A stretch of 64,000 nucleotides of DNA from Spongiactinospora rosea (GTDB lineage: Bacteria; Actinomycetota; Actinomycetes; Streptosporangiales; Streptosporangiaceae). Where the stretch lies: assembly GCF_003315795.1 (NCBI RefSeq), contig NZ_QMEY01000016.1, forward strand, positions 124,001 to 188,000, written 5' to 3'. The stretch's first letter is position 1. Each line of letters begins with the position of its first letter. Shown piece by piece: positions 33,541 to 42,110 of this stretch. Under the pieces are notes generated by a model. It saw nothing but the letters and a program-made list of their open reading frames with translations. It was not told where the DNA came from and searched no databases. The position numbers and the translations under genes were made by a program.

Positions 33541-34263
33541 ATGGCGACTACCGCCACACCTTCCAGGAAGCGCACCGCGACGCGCGGCGATCACGGCAGT
33601 CGCGAAGGCGGTGACGAGATGCCCGAACGCTTCACGGTGGACCGCGCCGTCGAGCCCGTCGCATTGGCCGACGAGCCTCACATCGAGCCCGCTTCCCAGC
33701 CACCACGTCTGGCGACGGCGCGAGACGTCTACCGCTGGCTGCCACGTATTCCTGGCTGGAGCGTCGCTGCGATCGACGGGCGGATCACGATGAGCTCCGC
33801 CGGTGGCGTCCCACACGCTCGCGGTATGACCTCGTTGGGCATCGCCTGGGGGGCGCTCTGCCGGGAGCGCGGCCTGGATCTCTTCACGGGGTCGATCGAC
33901 GTCTGTCTCTTTCCGCGGCGTGATGTCTACGTGCCCGATCTCGTCATCGCACCTCGGGAGTGCAAGCGCTGGGGAGACGACCTTCATTCCGAGGGAATTC
34001 TGCTGGTCGGTGAGATCGTCTCGCCGGGCACGATCCACACCGACCGCAGCGAGAAGCCCGACGCGGCCGCTCGCGCGGGCGTACCGTTCATGCTTCTGGT
34101 CGATCCGCTCGCCGAGCCTGCGCGGGTGACCCTCTACAGTGATCCCGACGGGTCCATTTACCGTAAATCCGACAGCGTCTCTCTTGGGGAGATGATCCAC
34201 ATCCCTAGCCCGGTCGACCTGGATCTGGACACGTCGATCTTCATCGACGCTGAGTATGCGTAG
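33541..34263 (+). CDS. Uma2-family putative PD-(D/E)XK nuclease
   Basis: Residues from about 60 of this 240-residue protein match the Uma2 (DUF820) family: the DGRITMSS strand, the metal-binding Asp in VYVPDLVIAP, then GEIVSPGT and the ARAGVPFMLLVDP block. The fold is that of restriction-endonuclease-like proteins, expanded in actinobacteria and cyanobacteria with unclear roles. Third-position GC is lower than in the neighbours (for example cgt, tct and gga codons), which hints at later acquisition or lower expression. Start ATG 33541 is uncertain; ATG 33619 also has a plausible upstream site. It stands alone between purH and folD. Confidence 0.75.
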   Translation: MATTATPSRKRTATRGDHGSREGGDEMPERFTVDRAVEPVALADEPHIEPASQPPRLATARDVYRWLPRIPGWSVAAIDGRITMSSAGGVPHARGMTSLGIAWGALCRERGLDLFTGSIDVCLFPRRDVYVPDLVIAPRECKRWGDDLHSEGILLVGEIVSPGTIHTDRSEKPDAAARAGVPFMLLVDPLAEPARVTLYSDPDGSIYRKSDSVSLGEMIHIPSPVDLDLDTSIFIDAEYA

Positions 34264-34360
34264 CGGATCTCCCGGGAGTTGGTTGATTCGGGACAAAGTG
34301 GGCTGTTCGGGCGGTTAATCTGAAGCATCCCCTTACACGGACTTGCCCCGGAGTTTGCCC

Positions 34361-34546
34361 ATGGCCTGGATCGACCCTGTCATGCACGCCTTCGTCGTGA
34401 TGAACGGTTTCAGTACCACCCCGTACGGTCTGATCATCCTCGCGTTCTTCGCGGCCTACCTGGGCGGGTTGGCCATGGAGCGGATTCCGTTCACCAGGCG
34501 GATCATCGAGCGGCGCGAGGCCGCCGCCCGCGAGGGAAGCCGCTGA
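34361..34546 (+). CDS. Small membrane protein upstream of folD
   Basis: This 61-residue protein has one clear hydrophobic helix (about 23-43, YGLIILAFFAAYLGGLAM) and a basic C-terminal tail (RRIIERREAAAREGSR). Codons have the high third-position GC of real genes here, and CCGGAG precedes the ATG by 9 nt. It ends 22 nt before folD, so the two are likely co-transcribed. No family recognised. Confidence 0.6.
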   Translation: MAWIDPVMHAFVVMNGFSTTPYGLIILAFFAAYLGGLAMERIPFTRRIIERREAAAREGSR

Positions 34547-34568
34547 CGGCACCCATAGGATTACTGCC

Positions 34569-35420
34569 ATGAGCGCGCAACGACTGGACGGCAAGGCAAC
34601 CGCGGCGAAGATCAAGGCCGACCTGGCGGTCCGGGTGGCCGCGCTGAAGGAGCGGGGGATCACCCCCGGGCTCGGCACGGTGCTGGTCGGCGACGACCCG
34701 GGCAGCCAGATCTACGTGGCGGGCAAGCACCGCGACTGCAACGAGGTGGGCATCGCCTCCATCCGCAGGGACCTGCCCGCGGACGCCACCCAGGCCGACG
34801 TCGAGGCCGTCATCGACGAGTTGAACGCCATGCCGGAGTGCACCGGCTACCTGGTCCAGCTTCCGCTGCCCGGGCACCTGGACACGATGCCGCTGATCGA
34901 GCGGATCGACCCGGCCAAGGACGCCGACGGGCTGCACCCGGTCAACCTCGGCCGCCTGGTCCACATGGTGGACGCGCCGCTGCCGTGCACCCCGCGGGGG
35001 ATCGTCGCGCTGCTGCACGAGTTCGGGGTGCCGACCAAGGGCGCGGAGGCGGTGGTGGTCGGGCGCGGCATCACGGTCGGCCGGTCGCTCGGGCTGCTGC
35101 TGACCCGCCGCAGTGAAAATGCCACGGTCACTCTGTGCCACACCGGCACCCAGGACCTCGCCGCCCACGTCCGCCGCGCCGACATCGTGATCGCGGCGGC
35201 CGGAGTGCCGGGCCTGATCTCCGCCGACATGGTCAAGCCGGGCGCGGCCGTCCTCGACGTCGGCGTGTCCCGGGTGGACGGCAAGATCGCCGGCGATGTC
35301 GCCCTCGGCGTCGCCGAGGTGGCCGGCTTCATGGCCCCCAACCCCGGCGGCGTCGGCCCCATGACCCGCGCCATGCTCCTCACCAACGTCGTCGAAGCCG
35401 CCGAACGCCAGCCCCACTGA
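34569..35420 (+). CDS. folD: Bifunctional methylenetetrahydrofolate dehydrogenase/cyclohydrolase
   Basis: The 283-residue protein interconverts 5,10-methylene- and 10-formyl-THF, the donor used by PurN and PurH encoded upstream. Signatures include TVLVGDDPGSQIYVAGKHRD with the catalytic lysine region, the YLVQLPLPGHLD block, DADGLHPVNLGRL, and the NADP-binding VVVGRGITVGRSLGLLL. The C-terminal PNPGGVGPMTRAML motif is complete. The ATG at 34569 lies 22 nt after a small membrane protein gene. Confidence 0.97.
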   Translation: MSAQRLDGKATAAKIKADLAVRVAALKERGITPGLGTVLVGDDPGSQIYVAGKHRDCNEVGIASIRRDLPADATQADVEAVIDELNAMPECTGYLVQLPLPGHLDTMPLIERIDPAKDADGLHPVNLGRLVHMVDAPLPCTPRGIVALLHEFGVPTKGAEAVVVGRGITVGRSLGLLLTRRSENATVTLCHTGTQDLAAHVRRADIVIAAAGVPGLISADMVKPGAAVLDVGVSRVDGKIAGDVALGVAEVAGFMAPNPGGVGPMTRAMLLTNVVEAAERQPH

Positions 35421-35606
35421 CCCCGGCGACCGGTGGAGTGCCTGCCGTAACAGGCAGGAGCCTGCCGCCCCGGACCCACGCATCCACACAATCGGCGAGA
35501 AGATCTCCTAGCCGAGTCGCGATCATCTGGGAACGTGTCGGCGAGACATCCAATTCGAACTGAACGAAGTCGCCTTCTGCGCCGCGAAGACCTGCAGGTC
35601 AACAAG

Positions 35607-35874
35607 TACGCTCCCCGCACGCGCGGGGGTGGTCCGCGTCGGACACTTGACCGGGTTGCCGCAATAGCACGCTCCCCGCACGCGCGGGGGTGGTCCTTTC
35701 TCGCGCTCGCCGTGGTCCTCGGGTCGCTGACACTCCGCATGCGCGGGGGTGGTCCGGACGGCGCGGATGGGCCACCGCGTTACCCCTCATGCTTCCCATG
35801 CGCGGGGTGGTCCGGCGGTCGCCCTTTGGATGGGGCAGGGTGATGGATGCTTCCCGCATGCGCGGGGGTGGTCC
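35607..35874 (+). CRISPR. Small degenerate type I-E-like CRISPR array, five repeats
   Basis: Five repeats end at 35635, 35696, 35755, 35813 and 35874, each in the form ...GCGCGGGGGTGGTCC or close to it. The first two are nearly identical 29-mers carrying CTCCCCGCACGCGC, the actinobacterial I-E type with a palindromic core. Repeats 3 to 5 have diverged: GCATGCG replaces GCACGCG, 5' ends differ, and repeat 4 is about 26 nt with one G lost. Spacers are 35636-35667, 35697-35726, 35756-35787 and 35814-35845 (32, 30, 32 and 32 nt), all different from each other. Repeat decay to the right fits a leader on the left (upstream sequence with CTGCAGGTCAACAAG just before repeat 1). No cas gene is in the window. 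Confidence 0.9.
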
Positions 35875-36028
35875 GGGCGACGTCGGAAGCCGGGGCCGAG
35901 GGCGGTGGTCGGCCTGCCAGTGGCACCGATCACTTCGTGCCCGGGGCGGCGGCCTGTACCGGCAGACCGCCGTCGGCGGCCTGCGGAGCAGATCTGTTGA
36001 TGTGGCCTTCGCCCCTGGCGATGTGCGG

Positions 36029-36057
36029 CCGCCCCGCCCGGGATATGGGCGGGGCGG
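36029..36057 (-). terminator. Hairpin terminator downstream of the FHA-HTH gene
   Basis: CCGCCCCGCCC (36029-36039) pairs perfectly with GGGCGGGGCGG (36047-36057), an 11-bp stem with a 7-nt loop, 26 bp past the minus-strand stop. Confidence 0.75.
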
Positions 36058-36082
36058 ATTGGCACGTTCCTGTGCGGGCCGG

Positions 36083-36754
36083 TCAGGAAGCCCGGCGGCC
36101 CGCGGTGGTGGGGGCGGTGCTGGTGGTGTGGTTGCCGCCTTCGGGTTGGGGGGCGGGGGCGCGCTGCGGTGGGACCACCGGGGTGGGGCGGACCAGGCCG
36201 AGGGCGACGACCTCGTTGGCCAGCCGGGTGCGCCGGTTGGTGCCCTCCGGGATGCGGAACTTCTGGTACAGCCGGAGCAGGTGCTGTTTCACCGCCGCCT
36301 CGGTGACCACGAGATCGTCGGCGATCTCGCGGGCCGTCGCGGGGGCGACGAAAGCCTCGTCCGACAGGGCCGGACGGCAGAGCGAGGTGAGCACGTCCAC
36401 CTCGCGCCTGGTCAGCTCGGGCGCGGCGGCCCGGCGTAGCTCCACCTCGGGCGTGAAGTCCTCCCGGGGGATGCCGCCGATCCGCGCCCGGGCCGCGCCG
36501 AAGGAGACGACGTCGCCGTCGTCGAGCACCCTCCTGGCGATCGGCCTGCCGTTGACCCGCGTGCCGTTGCGGGACAGGCCGAGATCGACCACATAGAGAT
36601 AAGGTCCGCGCCGGACGAACTCGGCGTGCAGGCGTGACACGCTCGGGTCCGTCAGCCGGACGTCCACACCACGGCCTCGGCCGACCGTGGTGATCTCGGG
36701 GCGCAACGGGACCACCTCGCCAGTGTCCTCGATGCGTATGAACGGCCCCTCCAC
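36083..36754 (-). CDS. FHA-domain protein with C-terminal LuxR-like HTH
   Basis: This 223-residue protein joins an N-terminal FHA domain to a helix-turn-helix. The FHA domain keeps all phosphothreonine-binding residues: G25-R26, S40-R-L-H43, and N63-G64 with N68-G69. After a short linker, residues 113-190 look like a LuxR/GerE-type DNA-binding domain (LTRREVDVLTSL, then AREIADDLVVTEAAVKQHLL and a long final helix). A Pro/Gln-rich tail follows. The protein would bind a phosphorylated partner and DNA, so it is a candidate effector of a Ser/Thr kinase. It is divergent from the citrate synthase gene (start-to-start 182 bp). The GTG at 36754 follows GGGGAGGA. The kinase 3 kb away is a possible partner, by inference. 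Confidence 0.85.
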   Translation of the reverse strand: MEGPFIRIEDTGEVVPLRPEITTVGRGRGVDVRLTDPSVSRLHAEFVRRGPYLYVVDLGLSRNGTRVNGRPIARRVLDDGDVVSFGAARARIGGIPREDFTPEVELRRAAAPELTRREVDVLTSLCRPALSDEAFVAPATAREIADDLVVTEAAVKQHLLRLYQKFRIPEGTNRRTRLANEVVALGLVRPTPVVPPQRAPAPQPEGGNHTTSTAPTTAGRRAS

Positions 36755-36936
36755 GGCAGTTCCTCCCCAGGTAGCCCGCCGTATCTTCTGCTATAGCTCC
36801 GGCTTACCCAAACGAGGGGATGGGGAATCGCCTTTGCCGTAAGGAGAATCCGGCTCGAATTTGGCCTTGACCCCCAACCGAGGTTTTGCCAGCTCACGGG
36901 TAGACTTCGGGCGACGATACGCGGAGGAAACACACA

Positions 36937-38109
36937 ATGAACGCAACTTCCCCCGAGGGGGCCGCCGGAGGCGGAGCCTCGCGGGCGACAGCGGACAAAC
37001 CCACCAAAGGTCTCGCTGATGTCGTCGCCGCGTCAACAGCGCTGAGCGACATCGACGGCCGGGAAGGCCGCCTGTTCTATCGCGGCTACGACATCCACGA
37101 CCTCGCCGGCCGTACGACCTTCGAAGAGACCGCGCACCTGCTCCAGTGCGGCACCCTCCCCAACCGGCAGCAGCTCGCCGCGTACGGCGCCGGCCTGGTC
37201 GAAGGTCGCGCGCTCGGGGCGCTGGTCGAGGCGAACATCCCCGAGATCGCCGAGAAGATGGAACCGATGGAGGCGCTGCGCACGCTGGTGTCGCTGGCCG
37301 GCGCGGAGGACCCTGACAAGTCCTCCAACTCCGGCGACGCCAACCTGCGCAAGGCCGCCCGCCTCACCGCCCAGCAGCCGATCCTGGTCGCCCGCTACCA
37401 CGCCGCACGCACCGGCAAGAGCGTCCCCGACCCCGACCCGCAGCTGAGCATCGCGGCCAACTTCCTGCTCCAGATCACCGGGTCCACACCCGACCCGCGG
37501 GCGGTCGAGATCTTCGACGCCTGTCTGGTGCTGCACGCCGACCACACGATGAACGCCTCGACGTTCGCGGCCAGAGTGTGCGCGGCGACGCTCTCCGACA
37601 TGCACTCGGCCATCGTCGCGGCCATCGGCACGCTCAAGGGCCCGCTGCACGGCGGGGCCAACGAGCAGGTCATGCGCACCCTCCAGAGCATCGAGCCCGG
37701 CAAGGTCGCGCAGACCGTCAAGGACATGCTGGCCGCCCACAAGAAGATCATGGGCTTCGGTCACCGTGTCTACAAGACCGAGGACCCCCGCGCCACGCAC
37801 CTGCGCAAGATGTCGCAGGAGCTGGCCGAGGCCCACGGCGACGACACCTACTTCCGGATGTCCCGGGAGATGGAGCAGGTCGTGCTGGAGGAGAAGGGAC
37901 TGTTCCCGAACGTCGACTTCTACGCGGCCACGGTCTACCACTATCTTGGGATACCTACCGACCTCTTCACGCCGGTGTTCTCGGTGAGCCGTATGTCGGG
38001 GTGGACCGCACATGTCATCGAGCAGCACGCCGACAACCGGCTGATCCGTCCGGACAGCGAGTACATCGGCGAGCGGGACCAGAAGTGGGAACCGATCGAC
38101 GCGAGGTGA
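36937..38109 (+). CDS. Citrate synthase (methylcitrate synthase possible)
   Basis: The 390-residue enzyme has the catalytic triad H238 (GPLHGGANEQV), H276 (GFGHRVYKTEDPRA) and D327 (NVDFYAATVYHYLG). It condenses acetyl-CoA with oxaloacetate; short type II-like actinobacterial enzymes of this form may also accept propionyl-CoA, so gltA versus prpC is not settled. A Gly/Ala-rich tail precedes residue 26. Its location with icd and mdh favours the TCA cycle. The ATG at 36937 follows GCGGAGGAAAC. The FHA-HTH gene is divergent, and a DUF3017 gene overlaps its stop by 4 nt. Confidence 0.94.
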   Translation: MNATSPEGAAGGGASRATADKPTKGLADVVAASTALSDIDGREGRLFYRGYDIHDLAGRTTFEETAHLLQCGTLPNRQQLAAYGAGLVEGRALGALVEANIPEIAEKMEPMEALRTLVSLAGAEDPDKSSNSGDANLRKAARLTAQQPILVARYHAARTGKSVPDPDPQLSIAANFLLQITGSTPDPRAVEIFDACLVLHADHTMNASTFAARVCAATLSDMHSAIVAAIGTLKGPLHGGANEQVMRTLQSIEPGKVAQTVKDMLAAHKKIMGFGHRVYKTEDPRATHLRKMSQELAEAHGDDTYFRMSREMEQVVLEEKGLFPNVDFYAATVYHYLGIPTDLFTPVFSVSRMSGWTAHVIEQHADNRLIRPDSEYIGERDQKWEPIDAR

Positions 38110-38396
38110 CCGGACAGCAGCGGACCGGCTGGGGAGCGTACGCCGTCGTACTGACGGGTACGCTCTTCGGCCTGGCCGCTGTCCTGTTCGGTGCTCCCAC
38201 CGAGGTCGCGGTGCCTGTGATCGGCGTGTTCTTCCTGATCGGGGCGCTGTTCCGCGGCGTTCTTCCCGAGGCGCGGGCGAGCCGGCTCGCCGTACGCGCC
38301 AAGGTGACCGACGTCGTGACCCTCGGGCTGCTCGGCCTTCTGCTGGTGTTCGGTGGTCTGATGCTTCTTGTGCCCAGGAACTGGATCATCGGATGA
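38106..38396 (+). CDS. DUF3017 small membrane protein
   Basis: The 96-residue protein has three hydrophobic helices (about 10-28, 33-50 and 70-90) and ends MLLVPRNWIIG, consistent with DUF3017. GTG at 38106 overlaps the citrate synthase stop (GTGA), so translation is coupled. DUF3017 proteins occur near folD, mdh and other TCA genes in actinobacteria; their function is unknown. Confidence 0.8.
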   Translation: MTGQQRTGWGAYAVVLTGTLFGLAAVLFGAPTEVAVPVIGVFFLIGALFRGVLPEARASRLAVRAKVTDVVTLGLLGLLLVFGGLMLLVPRNWIIG

Positions 38397-38502
38397 CCGG
38401 CCGGCCGGCGGCACCTTCGCGCCTGTCCGATAGCCTCAACGGCCAGCGAGCCTCATAAGGGACCGTACTGGCCAGTGTCAGTTCAGAAGGGGAACCACAC
38501 GC

Positions 38503-39720
38503 ATGCCCAAGATCAAGGTAGCGGCGCCCGTCGTCGAGCTTGACGGCGACGAGATGACGCGGATCATCTGGCAGTTCATCAAGGACCAGTTGATCCTTCC
38601 CTACCTCGACGTCGATCTCAAGTACTACGACCTCGGCATCGAGCACCGCGACGCGACCGATGACCAGGTCACCATCGACGCCGCCAACGCGATCAAGCAG
38701 TATGGGGTCGGCGTGAAGTGCGCCACGATCACCCCTGACGAGGCCCGGGTCGAGGAGTTCGGCCTGAAGAAGATGTGGAAGTCCCCGAACGGGACGATTC
38801 GTAACATCCTCGGTGGCGTGATCTTCCGCGAGCCGATCATCATGTCCAACGTGCCGAGGCTCGTTCCCGGCTGGACCAAGCCGATCGTCGTCGGCCGTCA
38901 CGCCTTCGGCGACCAGTACCGCGCCACCGACATCAAGGTGCCGGGCGAGGGCACGCTGACCCTCACCTACACGCCCAAGGACGGCTCGGAGCCGATCGAG
39001 CTGGACGTGTACGACTTCCCCGGCGGCGGCGTCGCGATGGCGATGTACAACCTGGACGAGTCGATCCGCGACTTCGCCCGCGCGTCCATGCGGTACGGGC
39101 TGACCCGGGGTTACCCGGTCTACCTGTCCACCAAGAACACGATCCTCAAGGCGTACGACGGCCGCTTCAAGGACATCTTCGCCGAGGTGTTCGAGAGCGA
39201 GTTCAAGGCCGACTTCGAGGCCGCCGGGATCACCTACGAGCACCGGCTGATCGACGACATGGTCGCCGCCGCGCTCAAGTGGGAGGGCGGGTACGTCTGG
39301 GCGTGCAAGAACTACGACGGCGACGTGCAGTCCGACACGGTGGCCCAGGGCTTCGGCTCACTCGGCCTGATGACCTCCGTGCTGATGACCCCCGACGGCA
39401 GCACCGTCGAGGCCGAGGCCGCGCACGGCACCGTCACCCGGCACTACCGCCAGCACCAGCAGGGCAAGCCCACCTCCACCAACCCGATCGCCTCGATCTT
39501 CGCGTGGACCCGTGGCCTGGCCCACCGCGGCAAGGTGGACAACACCCCCGCGGTGAGCGAGTTCGCCGAGAAGCTGGAGCAGGTCTGCGTCGAGACCGTC
39601 GAGGGCGGTCAGATGACCAAGGACCTCGCGCTGCTCGTCGGCGGTGACGCCCAGTGGCTGACCACCCAGGACTTCCTGGCGGCGCTGGACGAGAACCTGA
39701 AGAAGAAGATGGCGGTCTGA
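38503..39720 (+). CDS. icd: NADP-dependent isocitrate dehydrogenase, homodimeric
   Basis: The 405-residue enzyme converts isocitrate to 2-oxoglutarate. It matches the eukaryotic-like homodimeric IDH: VVELDGDEMTRIIWQFIKDQ, the substrate loop KSPNGTIRNILGGVIFREP, NADP-binding residues around AAHGTVTRHYRQHQQGKPTSTNP. A rho-independent terminator follows. The ATG at 38503 follows AAGGGGA. It lies between a DUF3017 gene and a receptor-like kinase gene. Confidence 0.97.
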   Translation: MPKIKVAAPVVELDGDEMTRIIWQFIKDQLILPYLDVDLKYYDLGIEHRDATDDQVTIDAANAIKQYGVGVKCATITPDEARVEEFGLKKMWKSPNGTIRNILGGVIFREPIIMSNVPRLVPGWTKPIVVGRHAFGDQYRATDIKVPGEGTLTLTYTPKDGSEPIELDVYDFPGGGVAMAMYNLDESIRDFARASMRYGLTRGYPVYLSTKNTILKAYDGRFKDIFAEVFESEFKADFEAAGITYEHRLIDDMVAAALKWEGGYVWACKNYDGDVQSDTVAQGFGSLGLMTSVLMTPDGSTVEAEAAHGTVTRHYRQHQQGKPTSTNPIASIFAWTRGLAHRGKVDNTPAVSEFAEKLEQVCVETVEGGQMTKDLALLVGGDAQWLTTQDFLAALDENLKKKMAV

Positions 39721-39732
39721 GACCTGCCGGAC

Positions 39733-39772
39733 GCACGAGGGCCGTCGGTATGGCGGCCCTTTCGTGCTTTTT
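39733..39772 (+). terminator. Rho-independent terminator after icd, with T-run
   Basis: GCACGA and GGGCCG (39733-39744) pair with CGGCCC and TCGTGC (39754-39767), with a 2-nt bulge, followed by TTTTT. It is the only terminator in the window with a clear T-run. Confidence 0.9.
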
Positions 39773-39902
39773 CCGGTCTTGCCGTAACCATGACATGAGG
39801 TAACGGCCGGGTAACTCGTTTCGGCGCGACAGTTCCCAGTGCCACAGGACCCGTAAAGTTTCCCTGGTCGGGACTTTGCGAAACCTCCATGGGGACATAT
39901 AA

Positions 39903-42044
39903 ATGCCGCAGATCGAGCCGCTCATCACGGGTGACCCGAGCAGGCTGGGGTCGTACCGGCTGGCCGGCAGGGTCGGCGAAGGCGGCCAGGGGGTCGTCTA
40001 CCTGGGCGTGGCCGAGGACGGCGAGCAGGCGGCGATCAAGTTGCTGCACGTCAGGTTCAGCGGCGACACCAGCGCCCGGTCCCGGTTCGCCCGCGAGCTG
40101 CGCGCGGCCCAGCGGGTCGCCTCGTTCTGCACGGCCCGCGTCCTTGAGGCCGATCTTGAGGGCGACGTGCCGTACATCGCCAGCGAGTACATCGAGGGCC
40201 GCTCGCTGCGCGAACGGATCGACACCGAGGGCCCGATACGCGGCTCGGCCCTGGAACGCCTGGCGGTCGGCACCGCGACCGCGCTGACCGCGATCCACCA
40301 CGCGGCGATCGTCCACCGCGACTTCAAGCCGGACAACGTGCTGCTGGCCGCCGACGGCCCCCGGGTGGTCGACTTCGGCATCGCCCGGATCATCGACTCC
40401 ACCGGCACGATCACCAGCAAGGCCATCGGCACCCCGGCCTACATGGCCCCCGAGCAGATCTCCGGCGACGACGTCGGCCCCTACACGGACGTGTTCGCCT
40501 GGGGGGCGACGATCGCGTTCGCGGCCACCGGGGTCACGGTCTTCGAGGGCAGTTCGATCGCGGTCGTGCTGAACCGGGTGCTCAACCACGAGGTGGACCT
40601 CGGGGTCATGGACGAGCCGCTGCGCGGCGTGGTGCGCTCGGCGCTGGACAAGTCCCCGCGCAACCGGCCCACGTCCGATCAGCTCCTGCTGCGCCTGCTG
40701 GGGCGTCCGGAGAGCGGCGACGCGTCGCCCGCGGTGCTGGACCAGGGCGTACGACGGGCGGCCCCCGGTGCCGGCAGCACCCAGGAGGCCGCCGACTCCG
40801 AGACCACCCGCCAAAGACGCCTCCCCGGCGCCCCCCAGAACCGCCCTACGGGCCCGGGCCCAAGCCCCACGCCCGCCCGTACCGACACGAACCACCCCCT
40901 CTCCGGCCGGCCCCGGCCCCCCTCCGGGCCCACACCGCCGCCCTTCGACCGGCCCGCCGCCCAGCCCAGCGGCGCCGGACACCCCCCGCCGCCGTGGTCG
41001 CGGCACACGCCCGTACCGCCCCCCGGGCAGACCGGCCCCGGCGGGCCGATGCCCGCGCCGCCGCTCATGGGATCGCCCATCCCCACACCGCCCGCCGTCC
41101 ACGACGGCCGGACCCGCCCCGTGCACAACCGGCGCTTCCCCGCCAAGGCCACGGTGGTCACGCTCGCCGCCGTCCTGTTCATCGCCCTGCTCGGATTACT
41201 GGCGTGGATGGGCCTGTTGCCGTCCTTCTTCGGCTCGCCGGCGGAGAGCGGCGAGTCCACCGGGGGCGTCCGAAAGGCCGAGACGGCCGCCGACTCGGTG
41301 CTGAACTGGGCGGAGGGGACGGAGCCGTTCACCGTCGGCGTGCGCGACGGACTGCCCGGCATCGCCCTGAACTCCGGCAAAGGCGGCAAACCCATCTGGG
41401 CGGGCTTCGAGGTGGACCTGGCCCGCGAGATCGCCCGTGCTCTCGGCGTGTCGTCGCGACGTCTCACCTTCCAGGCGACCGACCGGGCCCAGCGCCCCGC
41501 GCTGCTCGCCGAGGGCGACGTGGACATGGTGCTCTCGACCTACGCGATCAACAAGGTGGACGAGGTCACCTTCGCCGGACCGTACTACCTCGCCCATATC
41601 GACGTGCTGGTCAAGGACGGCTCGTCCATCAGCACGGTCGCGGACCTTGAGGGCAAACGGCTGTGCCAGCCGGGGGCCGGTTTCGCGGTCAAGGCGGTCC
41701 AGCGCGTGGTGGACCGCATCAAGTTGGTGCCGGTGGCCGACTACTCTCAGTGCATGGACCGTTTGAGGGCCGGGCGCGTCGATGCCGTACCCGGCGACGA
41801 CCTGCTGCTCGCCGGTTTCGCCAACCGCGAGAAGCTCCGGTACAAGGTCGTCGGCCTCAAGCTGTCCACCGAGCGGTACGGCGTCGCGCTGCGCGCGGGT
41901 GACGTGCGCGGGTGCCAGGCCGTCCAGAAGGCCATCACCGCCCTCTACCGCGACGGAACGGTCAAGGCCCTGCTGACCCGGCATTTCGGCAATGTGGAGT
42001 TCGCTGCGGAGACCGCGATCCCCAGGATGCAACCCTGCCGATGA
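39903..42044 (+). CDS. Receptor Ser/Thr kinase with glutamate-type solute-binding ectodomain
   Basis: The 713-residue protein starts with a complete kinase domain (about 16-275): G-loop VGEGGQGVVYLG at 24-35, K46, H138-R-D140 in IVHRDFKPDN, D157-F-G159 and the APE-type MAPEQISGDD. A Pro-rich juxtamembrane stretch (about 280-410) leads to one transmembrane helix (about 416-438). The outside part (about 470-713) is a family-3 periplasmic solute-binding domain. It shows GFEVDLAREIARALG, LSTYAINKVDEVTFAGPYYLAH, KRLCQPG with YSQC (a likely disulfide), and a DAVPGDDLLLAGFA region close to GluB/GlnH-type glutamate binders. It likely senses an extracellular amino acid and signals by phosphorylation. 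It lies between icd and mdh. RBS GGGGACATATAA. Confidence 0.92.
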   Translation: MPQIEPLITGDPSRLGSYRLAGRVGEGGQGVVYLGVAEDGEQAAIKLLHVRFSGDTSARSRFARELRAAQRVASFCTARVLEADLEGDVPYIASEYIEGRSLRERIDTEGPIRGSALERLAVGTATALTAIHHAAIVHRDFKPDNVLLAADGPRVVDFGIARIIDSTGTITSKAIGTPAYMAPEQISGDDVGPYTDVFAWGATIAFAATGVTVFEGSSIAVVLNRVLNHEVDLGVMDEPLRGVVRSALDKSPRNRPTSDQLLLRLLGRPESGDASPAVLDQGVRRAAPGAGSTQEAADSETTRQRRLPGAPQNRPTGPGPSPTPARTDTNHPLSGRPRPPSGPTPPPFDRPAAQPSGAGHPPPPWSRHTPVPPPGQTGPGGPMPAPPLMGSPIPTPPAVHDGRTRPVHNRRFPAKATVVTLAAVLFIALLGLLAWMGLLPSFFGSPAESGESTGGVRKAETAADSVLNWAEGTEPFTVGVRDGLPGIALNSGKGGKPIWAGFEVDLAREIARALGVSSRRLTFQATDRAQRPALLAEGDVDMVLSTYAINKVDEVTFAGPYYLAHIDVLVKDGSSISTVADLEGKRLCQPGAGFAVKAVQRVVDRIKLVPVADYSQCMDRLRAGRVDAVPGDDLLLAGFANREKLRYKVVGLKLSTERYGVALRAGDVRGCQAVQKAITALYRDGTVKALLTRHFGNVEFAAETAIPRMQPCR

Positions 42045-42110
42045 AGGTCCGAGTGAGGGACCGGTAACATCCGAGCGTCACCACATCGACCCGCGAGTTG
42101 GGGGAAGGCA

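Larger units (their letters stand above)
35421..36082. other. Gene-free region holding the CRISPR array
   Basis: The stretch between folD and the FHA gene holds a possible leader (about 35430-35606), the CRISPR array (35607-35874), a 150-nt stretch with nothing recognised, and a terminator hairpin at 36029-36057. Open frames crossing the repeats are artefacts of the array. Confidence 0.7.

Noticed and set aside
35925..35955. Possible sixth CRISPR repeat (CTTCGTGCCCGGGGCGGCGGCC)
   Set aside because: It lacks the GGTGGTCC end and is out of register with the 61-nt spacing.
35690..36439. Long frames running through the CRISPR repeats into the FHA gene
   Set aside because: They span repeats and antisense DNA, and have no ribosome binding site or known domain.
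39609..41126. 505-codon minus-strand frame opposite the receptor kinase
   Set aside because: Shadow of the kinase frame with Gly/Arg/Asp-rich low complexity, and it overlaps the icd terminator.
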